DNA of 64,000 bases from Catellatospora tritici. Lineage in GTDB: Bacteria > Actinomycetota > Actinomycetes > Mycobacteriales > Micromonosporaceae. The position numbers were made by a program, and so were the translations under genes. The notes beneath the pieces were generated by a model. The model did not search any database, had not been told where the DNA came from, and saw nothing but the letters and a program-made list of their open reading frames with translations. Location: contig NZ_JAHRCY010000002.1 of NCBI RefSeq assembly GCF_019083965.1, forward strand, positions 62,001-126,000, given 5' to 3'. Positions 8,322-16,036 of this stretch are shown one piece after another (position 1 is the stretch's first letter; each line of letters begins with the position of its first letter).

Positions 8322-10937
8322 ATGGCTCGTGGACAGCTGCGCATCTACCTCGGCGCCGCACCCGGCGTGGGCAAGACCTACGCCATGCTGGAGGAGGCGC
8401 GGCGCCGCCGCGGACGCGGCACCGACGTGGTGGTCGGTTTCGTCGAGACGCACGGTCGGCGGCGTACCGCCGAGCTGCTCGACGGGCTGGAGATCGTGCC
8501 CCGCCGCCAACTCGCCTACCGGGGCGCGGCGTTCACCGAGATGGACGTCGACGCGATCCTGGCCCGGCACCCGGACGTGGTGCTGGTCGACGAGCTCGCC
8601 CACACCAACGTGCCCGGCAGCCGCAACGCCAAGCGCTGGCAGGACGTCGCCGAGCTGCTGGAGGCGGGCGTCACCGTGCTGTCGACCGTCAACATCCAGC
8701 ACCTGGAGTCGCTGAACGACGTCGTCGAGCAGATCACCGGCGTGACGCAGCGCGAGACCGTGCCCGACGCGGTGGTCCGCCAGGCCGACCAGGTGGAACT
8801 GGTCGACATGACCCCGGAGGCGCTGCGCCGCCGGATGGCCCACGGCAACGTGTACGGACCCGACCGCGTCGACGCCGCGCTGGGCAACTACTTCCGGGTC
8901 GGCAACCTCACCGCGCTGCGAGAGCTGGCCCTGCTCTGGCTGGCCGACAAGGTCGACGAGCAGCTGGACCGCTACCGCGCCGACCACGGGATCGGCAAGC
9001 CGTGGGAGACCCGCGAACGCGTGGTGGTGGCCCTCACCGGCGGGCCGGAGGGCGAGACGCTGGTCCGCCGGGCGGCCCGCATCGCCGGGCGCAGCAAGGG
9101 CGCCGACCTGCTCGCCCTGCACGTGGCCCGCAACGACGGCCTGGCCGGTGCCGATCCGGCGCTGCTGGCCAAGCAGCGGCTGCTGACCGAAAGCCTGGGC
9201 GGCACATACCACCAGGTGGTGGGCAGTGACGTGCCGCGGGCGCTGCTCGACTTCGCCCAGGGCGTCAACGCCACCCAGCTGGTGCTGGGCGCCAGCCGCC
9301 GCGGGCGGCCGGCCCGGCTGTTCGCCCCGGGTGTCGGGGTCACCACCATCGCCCGGTCCGGCCCGATCGACGTGCACCTGGTGTCACACGAGCGGGCCGG
9401 GTCGGGTCGGCGCCGCGGCCTGCCCGCCGGGGCGTCGGCGCTGTCGGCCCGGCGACGCGCGGCGGGCTTCGCGCTGGCGCTGCTTGGCCTGCCCCTGCTC
9501 ACCCTCGCCCTGTACGCGCTGCGCGACCACCTGTCGCTGGCCAGCAACATCCTGCTCTACCTGGCGATGGTCATCGCGGTGGCGCTGGTCGGCGGCCTGC
9601 GGCCCGCCCTGTTGGCCGCCGTCGGCGGGACGCTGCTGCTCAACTACTTCTTCACCCCGCCACTGCACACCTTCACCATCGCCCAGCGCGAGAACGTGCT
9701 GGCACTGGTGGTGTTCGTGCTGGTGGCGGCGGCGGTCAGCACCGTGGTCGACCTGGCGGCACGGCGTACCCGGGAGGCGGCGCAGGCCTCGGCCGACGCC
9801 AGCACCCTGGCCACGGTCGCGGGCAGCGTGCTGCGCGGCACCCGGCCGCTGCAGGCGCTGCTGGACCACCTGCGCGAGACGTTCCACCTGTCCGCCGTCA
9901 CCATGCTGGAGACGCGCAGCGACGCCCCGGGACCGGACCGGCGCACCGATCCGGCGGCCTGGCAGGTCGCCGCGGTCGTCGGCGGCCCGCCGTCGACGAC
10001 GCCGGGCGACGGCGACACCGCGGTCCCGGTCGACGACCGGCTGACCCTGGTGCTGCGTGGCCCGGCGCTGCCCGCCGCCGACCGGCGCGTCATCGAGGCG
10101 TTCGCGGCCCAGGCGGCGGTCGCGCTGCGCCAGGAGCGACTGGCGCAGGAGGCGGCGCGGGCCAAACCGCTGGCCGAGGCGGACCGGATGCGGACCGCGC
10201 TGCTGGCCGCCGTCAGCCACGACCTGCGTACGCCGCTGGCCTCGGCGATGGCGGCGGTGGCCAGTCTGCGCAGCGAGGACGTCCAGTTCAGCCCCGAGGA
10301 CGAGCGGGAGCTGCTGGACACCGCCGCCGAGTCGCTGGACCGGCTCACCCGGCTGGTGAGCAACCTGCTCGACATGAGCCGCCTGCAGGCGGGCGCCCTC
10401 GGGGTCGCCACCACGACGATCTGGCTGGACGAGACGGTCCCCGCCGCGCTGGACGAACTCGGCGCGCCGGGCCGGGGCGTACAGGTGCGCATCCCCGACG
10501 ACCTGTCGGCGGTCGAGGCCGACCCCGGGCTGCTGCAGCGGGTGCTGGTCAACGTGGTCAGCAACGCGCTGCGGTTCAGCCCGCCCGGCCGAGCGCCGCT
10601 GGTGACCGCGAGCGAGCACGGCGACCGGGTGGAGCTGCGCGTGATCGACCACGGTCCGGGCATCCCCGACGACCAGCGCGAGCAGGTGTTCGCCCCGTTC
10701 CAGCGGCTCGGCGACCGCGACAACGACACCGGAGTCGGCCTCGGACTGGCGCTGTCGCGTGGGCTGACCGAGGCGATGGGCGGCACGCTGCTGCCGGAGA
10801 CCACGCCCGGCGGCGGCCTGACCATGGTGCTCACGCTGCCCGCGGTGCCGCCCCCGGCCGGGCTGACCACCGCCGAGGAGGCGGCCGCCGAGCGGGCCTT
10901 CACCGAGGGACTGCACCATCCACCCGCTGGGACCTGA
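8322..10937 (+). CDS. kdpD: Osmosensitive potassium sensor histidine kinase KdpD
   Basis: An 871-residue sensor kinase with the full KdpD architecture. The N-terminal KdpD domain has Walker A APGVGKT (residues 13-19) and a DELAHTNVPG motif. A universal-stress-like domain follows (about 235-365), then four membrane helices of the DUF4118 type (about 395-500), a GAF-like region, the HisKA box with His633 in AVSHDLRTP, and the ATPase domain with DHGPGIP and GVGLGLALSRG. Start: ATG 8322, after GATGAT and 6 nt (possibly leaderless). KdpD senses K+ limitation or c-di-AMP in other bacteria and phosphorylates KdpE, encoded 2 kb away across the importer gene. The C-terminal 100 residues are duplicated as a remnant at 5175-5501. 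Confidence 0.92.
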   Translation: MARGQLRIYLGAAPGVGKTYAMLEEARRRRGRGTDVVVGFVETHGRRRTAELLDGLEIVPRRQLAYRGAAFTEMDVDAILARHPDVVLVDELAHTNVPGSRNAKRWQDVAELLEAGVTVLSTVNIQHLESLNDVVEQITGVTQRETVPDAVVRQADQVELVDMTPEALRRRMAHGNVYGPDRVDAALGNYFRVGNLTALRELALLWLADKVDEQLDRYRADHGIGKPWETRERVVVALTGGPEGETLVRRAARIAGRSKGADLLALHVARNDGLAGADPALLAKQRLLTESLGGTYHQVVGSDVPRALLDFAQGVNATQLVLGASRRGRPARLFAPGVGVTTIARSGPIDVHLVSHERAGSGRRRGLPAGASALSARRRAAGFALALLGLPLLTLALYALRDHLSLASNILLYLAMVIAVALVGGLRPALLAAVGGTLLLNYFFTPPLHTFTIAQRENVLALVVFVLVAAAVSTVVDLAARRTREAAQASADASTLATVAGSVLRGTRPLQALLDHLRETFHLSAVTMLETRSDAPGPDRRTDPAAWQVAAVVGGPPSTTPGDGDTAVPVDDRLTLVLRGPALPAADRRVIEAFAAQAAVALRQERLAQEAARAKPLAEADRMRTALLAAVSHDLRTPLASAMAAVASLRSEDVQFSPEDERELLDTAAESLDRLTRLVSNLLDMSRLQAGALGVATTTIWLDETVPAALDELGAPGRGVQVRIPDDLSAVEADPGLLQRVLVNVVSNALRFSPPGRAPLVTASEHGDRVELRVIDHGPGIPDDQREQVFAPFQRLGDRDNDTGVGLGLALSRGLTEAMGGTLLPETTPGGGLTMVLTLPAVPPPAGLTTAEEAAAERAFTEGLHHPPAGT

Positions 10938-11004
10938 CCGGCCGTGCCCCCCGACGGCGGTGCCAGGGGCGTACCGTGCGACGCGGTGACACGGGAGGAG
11001 CGTC

Positions 11005-11604
11005 ATGGGAAAGAGGTACGACCGCATCGACGGGCGCCTACGGGAGTTCATCGAGGCGCAGCACATGTTCTTCACCGCGACCGCGCCGCTGGCCGGCGAC
11101 GGCACGGTGAACCTGTCCCCGAAGGGTCTGACCGGTTCGTTCGTCGTGCTCGACGAGCAGACCGTGGCCTACCTCGACTTCGCGGGCAGCAACGCCGAGA
11201 CCATCGCGCACCTGCGTGAGAACGGCCGCATCACGCTGATGTGGTGCGCCTTCGAGGGCCCCCCGAACATCGTGCGCGTGCACGGGCGCGGCGAGCCGGT
11301 ATTCCGTGACGACCCCCGCTTCCCCGACCTGCTCGGCCGCTTCCCGGGCATCGACCATCGCGGCCACGGCCTGCGCGCCATCATCGTGGTGCACGCCGAC
11401 AACATCCGCGACACCTGCGGCTTCGCGGTCCCGTTCATGACCTACGACGAGGACCGGGACCTGCACCGGCGCCGGTTCGAGCGGGAGGACGACGAGTCGC
11501 TCGACGCGTACTTCGCGGGCAAGGACCACGTCGCCACCAGCCTCGACGGTCTGCCCGGCCTGCCGCTGCCGCTGCCGCCCGGCGTCGAGCCCGCCACGGC
11601 GTGA
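11005..11604 (+). CDS. Pyridoxamine 5'-phosphate oxidase-family protein
   Basis: A 199-residue protein of the split-barrel flavin-binding family. The N-terminus MGKRYDRIDGRLREFIEAQHMFFTATA and the segment GTVNLSPKGLTGSF are characteristic of the actinobacterial PNPOx-like group; the barrel runs to about residue 130 and a charged helical tail follows. It probably binds FMN or F420 and acts on an unknown small molecule. A GGGAGGAG Shine-Dalgarno precedes the ATG. It ends just before a strong bidirectional terminator shared with the convergent metallopeptidase gene. Confidence 0.82.
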   Translation: MGKRYDRIDGRLREFIEAQHMFFTATAPLAGDGTVNLSPKGLTGSFVVLDEQTVAYLDFAGSNAETIAHLRENGRITLMWCAFEGPPNIVRVHGRGEPVFRDDPRFPDLLGRFPGIDHRGHGLRAIIVVHADNIRDTCGFAVPFMTYDEDRDLHRRRFEREDDESLDAYFAGKDHVATSLDGLPGLPLPLPPGVEPATA

Positions 11605-11610
11605 CCGGGA

Positions 11611-11648
11611 CGGCCCGTGGTCCGCGAACGGTCGCGGACCACGGGCCG
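11611..11648. terminator. Bidirectional hairpin terminator
   Basis: Perfect 17-bp inverted repeat (11611-11627 and 11632-11648) with a 4-nt loop, between the convergent PNPOx-like and metallopeptidase genes. There is no T-tract, as is common in high-GC actinomycetes. Confidence 0.75.
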
Positions 11649-11654
11649 ACACGC

Positions 11655-12890
11655 TCAGGACAGGAAGCTGCCGTACGGTCCGGCCAGGATCTGGTTCTTC
11701 TGGGCCTGGCTGAAGTGGGTGTTCGGGTAGCTGTAGAACGAGGCCGACATCGGGGTGCCGTCGGTGGAGGCGGCGTCGGGCAGGCCGAAAGCGTGGCCGA
11801 GTTCGTGCACCATGCCGCCGTACCAGCGGTTCATGGACTGGCCGCTGATGCCGGCCGCCCCGTCGGCGTCGTGGCCGCTGAGCACCACCCAGCCGGGGCT
11901 GCCGCCGCCACCGGCTCCGTCGCCCTCGGCGCTGATCTCGCCGACGCACAGCCACCGGCTGTCCGGGTTGCGTAGTGAGAGCTTGCGGGCCAGTTCCTGC
12001 TGCATGTTCGTCACCGACCACCAGTACTTGTCGCCGCCGTTGGGCGTGTTCTCGTACCAGCTGCGCACGTGGTCGCCGTTGACGACCTCGACCACGACGC
12101 TGTTCAGCGTGAACGTCCGGCCGAGTTCCTGCAGGTAGTAGCGCTGCGCCTCGCGCATGACGGCGGCGATGCCGTCGGGGTAGCGCTGGTCGTAGGGCAC
12201 GTCGGACGGCTTCAGCCAGAACACCCGCACCGTCTTCGACGGCGGGGTGCCGCCGGGCGAGGTCGACGGCGCCGGCGTCGGTGAAGTCGACGGGGACGCC
12301 GACGGGCTGGTGCCGACCGGGTACCCGGCCAGGCGCCATACCCGGGAGGTGGCTGTGCCGCAGGCCAGCTGCACCAGGCCGGTGTTGCTCGCCGCCGATC
12401 CGCCCGCGGGCACCACGCACTTGCCGGAGTGCACCGCCTGCAGGTTGAACGTGCGGTCGGTGCCGCTGACCGCGACCGGCACCAGCCGGAACCGCTGGTT
12501 GGTGCCGGTGCCGCAGCTCCACTGGATGATCGTGGCGTTGTCGGCGGTCGACGCCCCGTTGACGTCGACGCACTTGCCCGCGTTGAGCGTGCCGATCGTG
12601 TACTGGTCGGACGTGCCCGCGACCGGGGTGAAGGTGAGGTTCTGGTTGCCGCCGCCGTTGCAGCTCCACTGGATGAGCTGCGTGCCGTTGGCGGTATTGC
12701 CGTTGGGCAGGTCAGCGCAGTTGCCGCCGTTGCGGTTGACGGCCGTGGAGGTGAAGGCGCTCGCGGCGTACGCGGTCGGCGCGGCCGTGACCAGCACCGC
12801 GACCGAACCGGCGAGCACCGCCAGCGCGGACACCAGCGCCGCGGCCAACCGCGATCGGCCGGGCGTGGACAGAGAGAGGGTACGGAGCAT
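11655..12890 (-). CDS. Secreted zinc metallopeptidase with N-terminal ricin-type lectin domain
   Basis: A 411-residue exported protein. Residues 1-42 are a signal peptide with AYA-A cleavage. Residues about 45-185 form a ricin B-type beta-trefoil: three repeats with IQWSC or similar (LIQWSCNGGGNQ, IIQWSCGTGTNQ, LVQLACGT). A Ser/Thr/Pro linker (about 190-220) leads to a catalytic domain containing HELGHAFGLPDA, the HExxHxxGxxD zinc site of metzincins. The lectin probably anchors the protease to a sugar polymer. The gene is convergent with the PNPOx-like gene; upstream 12891-13130 holds its promoter region with nothing else recognised. Confidence 0.85.
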   Translation of the reverse strand: MLRTLSLSTPGRSRLAAALVSALAVLAGSVAVLVTAAPTAYAASAFTSTAVNRNGGNCADLPNGNTANGTQLIQWSCNGGGNQNLTFTPVAGTSDQYTIGTLNAGKCVDVNGASTADNATIIQWSCGTGTNQRFRLVPVAVSGTDRTFNLQAVHSGKCVVPAGGSAASNTGLVQLACGTATSRVWRLAGYPVGTSPSASPSTSPTPAPSTSPGGTPPSKTVRVFWLKPSDVPYDQRYPDGIAAVMREAQRYYLQELGRTFTLNSVVVEVVNGDHVRSWYENTPNGGDKYWWSVTNMQQELARKLSLRNPDSRWLCVGEISAEGDGAGGGGSPGWVVLSGHDADGAAGISGQSMNRWYGGMVHELGHAFGLPDAASTDGTPMSASFYSYPNTHFSQAQKNQILAGPYGSFLS

Positions 12891-13130
12891 GCGATCTCCC
12901 GGGTGAGAAGAACGAGCGGACGGAAATGAACCGTCAGCCGGTCTCCGGCATCAACCCGGTAGGACGAGACGTCCCTCAGCGGAGGTGGCCAACCAGCCGC
13001 CGACGTTAGTCCTGCCGATCGCGACATGTCAATGAATCCCGGGCAAGTGGTCCGGCCGTGGCCTGTGCCGGTCGGTCCGAGAAGCGGCGCATCGCGGCGA
13101 GGCCGGTCCCCGGCGGGTGTTCCCTACCGC

Positions 13131-13176
13131 GCGTTACACCTCATACGGTGTGGCCACTCCGTATGAGGTGTAACGC
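13131..13176. repeat. Palindromic element, 18-bp arms
   Basis: Perfect inverted repeat: GCGTTACACCTCATACGG at 13131-13148 and its complement at 13159-13176, loop 10 nt. It lies downstream of the lipoprotein gene stop (13234) and upstream of the metallopeptidase gene. It could serve as a terminator for the former, although the AT-containing stem is unlike the GC-only terminators elsewhere in the window. Confidence 0.7.
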
Positions 13177-13233
13177 CGTGAAGGAGAGTCGCCCGGGAAG
13201 GCGCCGCCGGCGAGGTGTCGGTCTGACTCGTGA

Positions 13234-13737
13234 CTACGAGGCCGCGTAGCTCAGGTCGAGCGTGTCGGTATGGCCGGACCAGGCCAGGCTGAGGCGCCAG
13301 CAGCCAGCCCGCGGGAAGTCGATGATCGAGGGTCCCGGGCCGCCCTCGACGGTGCGGACCACCGGCTCGCCCGTGCCGTCGAGCCGACCGGTGATCACGA
13401 GCGGGTCGGACTTCACCTCCGGTCGCGACACCCAGAGGATCTTGTTGTTGGCGCCGTCGGTGCGCGCGTACGTCAGCGGGTAGGCGAACAGGATGGCGGC
13501 GATGTCGCCGCCGCGCCCGAACACGTGCGGGATGGCGGAGCTGCCCGAGAACCCGGCGCTGGCCCAGTCGGGCAGCGGCCCCTTCTCGACCGGCGAACCG
13601 CACACCGCAGGGGGCGAGACGGGCGCGGCGGCACTGCTGGGGGCGACGGTCGGGGTCTGCCCGCCGGTGCATCCGGCGAGCGCGGCGCCGACGGCCAGCA
13701 GCACGGCGATCCCGGTACGTCGATATGGCGCGGTCAC
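13234..13737 (-). CDS. Putative lipoprotein of unknown function
   Basis: A 167-residue exported product. I placed the start at GTG 13737; the frame is open much further upstream but only into the divergent MFS gene. Residues 1-22 form a lipoprotein signal with the lipobox GAALAGC (Cys22). A Ser/Ala/Pro linker follows, then a small beta-rich domain (residues about 45-167) with Trp and Cys near its end (AGCWRLSLAWSG), resembling extracellular ligand-binding or Ig-like folds. Divergent from the MFS gene with a shared palindromic operator between them. Function unknown. Confidence 0.72.
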   Translation of the reverse strand: MTAPYRRTGIAVLLAVGAALAGCTGGQTPTVAPSSAAAPVSPPAVCGSPVEKGPLPDWASAGFSGSSAIPHVFGRGGDIAAILFAYPLTYARTDGANNKILWVSRPEVKSDPLVITGRLDGTGEPVVRTVEGGPGPSIIDFPRAGCWRLSLAWSGHTDTLDLSYAAS

Positions 13738-13800
13738 GGTCGTCTCCTGGGACTCGGAGGTGCGGGCAGAGCAGGAGAGTCGTGACGGGGCCGACTGGTT

Positions 13801-13820
13801 CCCGGTTGACCTCAACCGGG
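13801..13820. promoter_or_regulatory. Palindromic operator candidate over the MFS -35 region
   Basis: A perfect 9-bp inverted repeat (CCCGGTTGA, 2-nt centre, TCAACCGGG) overlaps TTGACC at 13806-13811, the likely -35 of the MFS gene. A -10-like CAGTCT at 13831-13836 stands 6 nt before its ATG. Site type unknown; MerR-family operators look similar. Confidence 0.45.
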
Positions 13821-13842
13821 CTTGAACTGGCAGTCTTGCCCG

Positions 13843-15117
13843 ATGCGCATGGCGAAACGGCTGGTCCCTGCCCCGTACCGGGAGGTGCTGCGGGTGCCCG
13901 GGTTCCGGCGGCTGCTGTCCGGGGAGGCGGTGTCCTTCCTCGGCGACGGCCTGAGCGTGGTGGCGATCTCCTGGCTGGCCATCCAGATCACCGTGCCGGA
14001 ACGGGCCGCGCTGGTGGTGGGGGCGGCGGTCGCCGCGTACACGCTGCCCGCCGCGGTGGGCGCCGCCGCGCTGGCCCGCTGGCTGAGCCGGGTCGACCCG
14101 CGCCGCCTGGTCATCGCCAACGCCCTGCTGCGCGCGGTGACCCTCGGCGCCGCCGCGGCCTGCTACCTGCTCGGCGCGCTCACCCCGACGCTGTACGTCG
14201 CCCTGCTCGCGCTGTCGTCGCTGCTGGCCGCGTGGGGCACGGCGGGCACGTACACGCTGGTCAGCGCGCTGGTCCCGGCCGAGCAGCGGCTGGCCGCCAA
14301 CACGCTGCTGGGCACCAGCCAGACCACGGCGATCATCGTCGGACCGCCGCTGGCCGGGGTGCTGGTCGCGCTCGCGGGTCCGGCGGCCGTGCTGGCCTTC
14401 GACGCCGCCACCTACCTGGTGCTCGTCGCGCAACTGCGGCGCGTCCCGGCACCCGCCGCGCAGGACGAGGCCACCCCGGCCGGCGGCGGCTTCCGAATCC
14501 TCGCCCGGCGGCCGCAGCTGCTCGGCCTGCTCGCCCTCACCGCCGTCTTCTTCTTTCTGTACGGCCCGGTCGAGGTCGCCCTGCCGCTGTTCATCGTCGA
14601 CGTGCTCGGCCGCGATGCCGGTTTCCTCGGCGTCTACTGGGCCGTGTTCGGCGTCGGCGCCCTGGCCGGCGGCCTGCTCGCGGGCACCCTGCGCGGCGTG
14701 GCGCCGTGGCCGTTCGCGATCGCGGTGATCGCCGGGTGGGGCGCCTGCCTGATCCCGTTCGGGTTCACCACGTCGGCCTGGGTGACCATGGCCGGGATGG
14801 CGGTCGGCGGCATCATCTACGGGCCGTTCCCGGCCTTCAACGTGACGCTGTTCCAGGCCGCGGCCGACCCGGCCGACCTGCCCGCGGTGCTCGCCGCGCG
14901 GGGCTCGGTGATGGTCGCGGCGGCGCCGATCGGGGCGGCGATCGGCGGCCCGCTGGTGAACTGGCTCGGCCCGAGCGACACCCTGCTCGCCTCGGGGGCG
15001 GCGACGGTCGCGCTCGCGGCGCTCGCGGCGGCGATCCCGCTGGCCGCGTACGCGCGCCGCCGTACGACGACGCCGCGCGCACCGTCGGAGCCAGTCTCCT
15101 CGGGCTCGGTCGCCTGA
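13843..15117 (+). CDS. Major facilitator superfamily transporter
   Basis: A 424-residue polytopic membrane protein with about twelve hydrophobic helices. The N-terminal segment REVLRVPGFRRLLSGEAVSFLGDGL is typical of the actinobacterial MFS group that includes macrolide and other drug exporters (MFS_3 type). Start: ATG 13843, 6 nt after a CAGTCT hexamer; another ATG lies two codons on. The gene is divergent from the lipoprotein gene, and a palindromic operator overlaps the promoter. Probably a proton-driven exporter; substrate unknown. Confidence 0.82.
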   Translation: MRMAKRLVPAPYREVLRVPGFRRLLSGEAVSFLGDGLSVVAISWLAIQITVPERAALVVGAAVAAYTLPAAVGAAALARWLSRVDPRRLVIANALLRAVTLGAAAACYLLGALTPTLYVALLALSSLLAAWGTAGTYTLVSALVPAEQRLAANTLLGTSQTTAIIVGPPLAGVLVALAGPAAVLAFDAATYLVLVAQLRRVPAPAAQDEATPAGGGFRILARRPQLLGLLALTAVFFFLYGPVEVALPLFIVDVLGRDAGFLGVYWAVFGVGALAGGLLAGTLRGVAPWPFAIAVIAGWGACLIPFGFTTSAWVTMAGMAVGGIIYGPFPAFNVTLFQAAADPADLPAVLAARGSVMVAAAPIGAAIGGPLVNWLGPSDTLLASGAATVALAALAAAIPLAAYARRRTTTPRAPSEPVSSGSVA

Positions 15118-15129
15118 CGGCCGCCTGTC

Positions 15130-15188
15130 GGTTCGGCTGGGCCGTCAGCTCGGCTGGCCGTCAGCTCGGCTGGGCGTCAGCTCGGCTG
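15130..15188. repeat. 16-bp tandem repeat at the end of a hypothetical gene
   Basis: Unit GTCAGCTCGGCTGGSC occurs at 15144-15159 and 15160-15175, with a 13-bp partial copy at 15176-15188 and a degenerate copy before 15144. The stop codon of the minus-strand gene (15177-15179) lies in the last copy. Confidence 0.7.
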
Positions 15189-15884
15189 TCGGTCCCCGCT
15201 CGGGGCGAGCGGATAGCCCATGGCGAGCGCATCGACAGCCACGGCCGCGAAGTCGGCTTCTGGTGCGAGGGCTGCCACGATCTCCGGGCGCAACGGCTGC
15301 CCGGCCAGGACCGCCGCCACGGCCACCGCATCGACGTTCCTGCCGAAGTAATCGGCGGCGAACTCCACGTAAGCAGTGGCGCTGCCGTCGGCGAGCAGGC
15401 CGAACAGGTGTGCCGAGCCGTCCGGGTCGGGGGTGTCCTCGTCCAGCAGTTCGCTGAAGTCGACCGGTCCGTGCCGCCAGGTCCGGTCACCGGTCTCCAG
15501 CCAGGCGACCACGGTGACGTCGAGGAAGTCCTCGAACAGGAACGCGGGCTCGCGGAGGTATCCGGTCAGCGGGTCCGGCACCCCGTCCAGCAGACCGGGC
15601 CAGTGCTCGTGGTCGTCGTCGCGCCAGGGTGTCGCGGGGCTCTCATGGTCGAAGCCGAGCAGCAGCACGCCGGAGGGGTCGAAGACGATCGTGTACTCGT
15701 CACCTGAGTAGTTGTCCATGCCCGCCAGCGGGACGCCGCGCGGCCCCCACGCCGCGGCGAAGGTGTGCCTGCGGTACCGCTGGTCGAAAACCGCGTCGAG
15801 CAGGGCGAACGCTCGGCAGCGATGCAGCAGCGTGTCCGCCGGGGGCAGCTGTTGCACGAGATCATGGACGGTCACGGCGGCCAT
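15177..15884 (-). CDS. Hypothetical protein
   Basis: A 235-residue cytoplasmic protein, rich in Asp and aromatic residues, with no signal peptide or membrane helix. Segments such as GDEYTIVFDPSGVLLLGFDHES and RTWRHGPVDFSELL are reminiscent of SMI1/KNR4-like or other immunity-type small domains, but I cannot assign a family. It is convergent with the MFS gene and divergent from ggt. Its stop codon lies in a 16-bp tandem repeat, so the C-terminus may vary between strains. Confidence 0.65.
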   Translation of the reverse strand: MAAVTVHDLVQQLPPADTLLHRCRAFALLDAVFDQRYRRHTFAAAWGPRGVPLAGMDNYSGDEYTIVFDPSGVLLLGFDHESPATPWRDDDHEHWPGLLDGVPDPLTGYLREPAFLFEDFLDVTVVAWLETGDRTWRHGPVDFSELLDEDTPDPDGSAHLFGLLADGSATAYVEFAADYFGRNVDAVAVAAVLAGQPLRPEIVAALAPEADFAAVAVDALAMGYPLAPSGDRQPS

Positions 15885-16036
15885 TGAAGCACAACCGGGG
15901 GACAGTGCCGCCGAGCGGCGAAAGTGGTCGACAAGGACGGCAATATCGGCAAAACGGTAGTATGGGGTGCTGCGGGGTGCGCCTGTTCCCGTTAGCGCAT
16001 ACGGTGGGCGGGAAACTTCCTAAGTGGAGGGACGTC

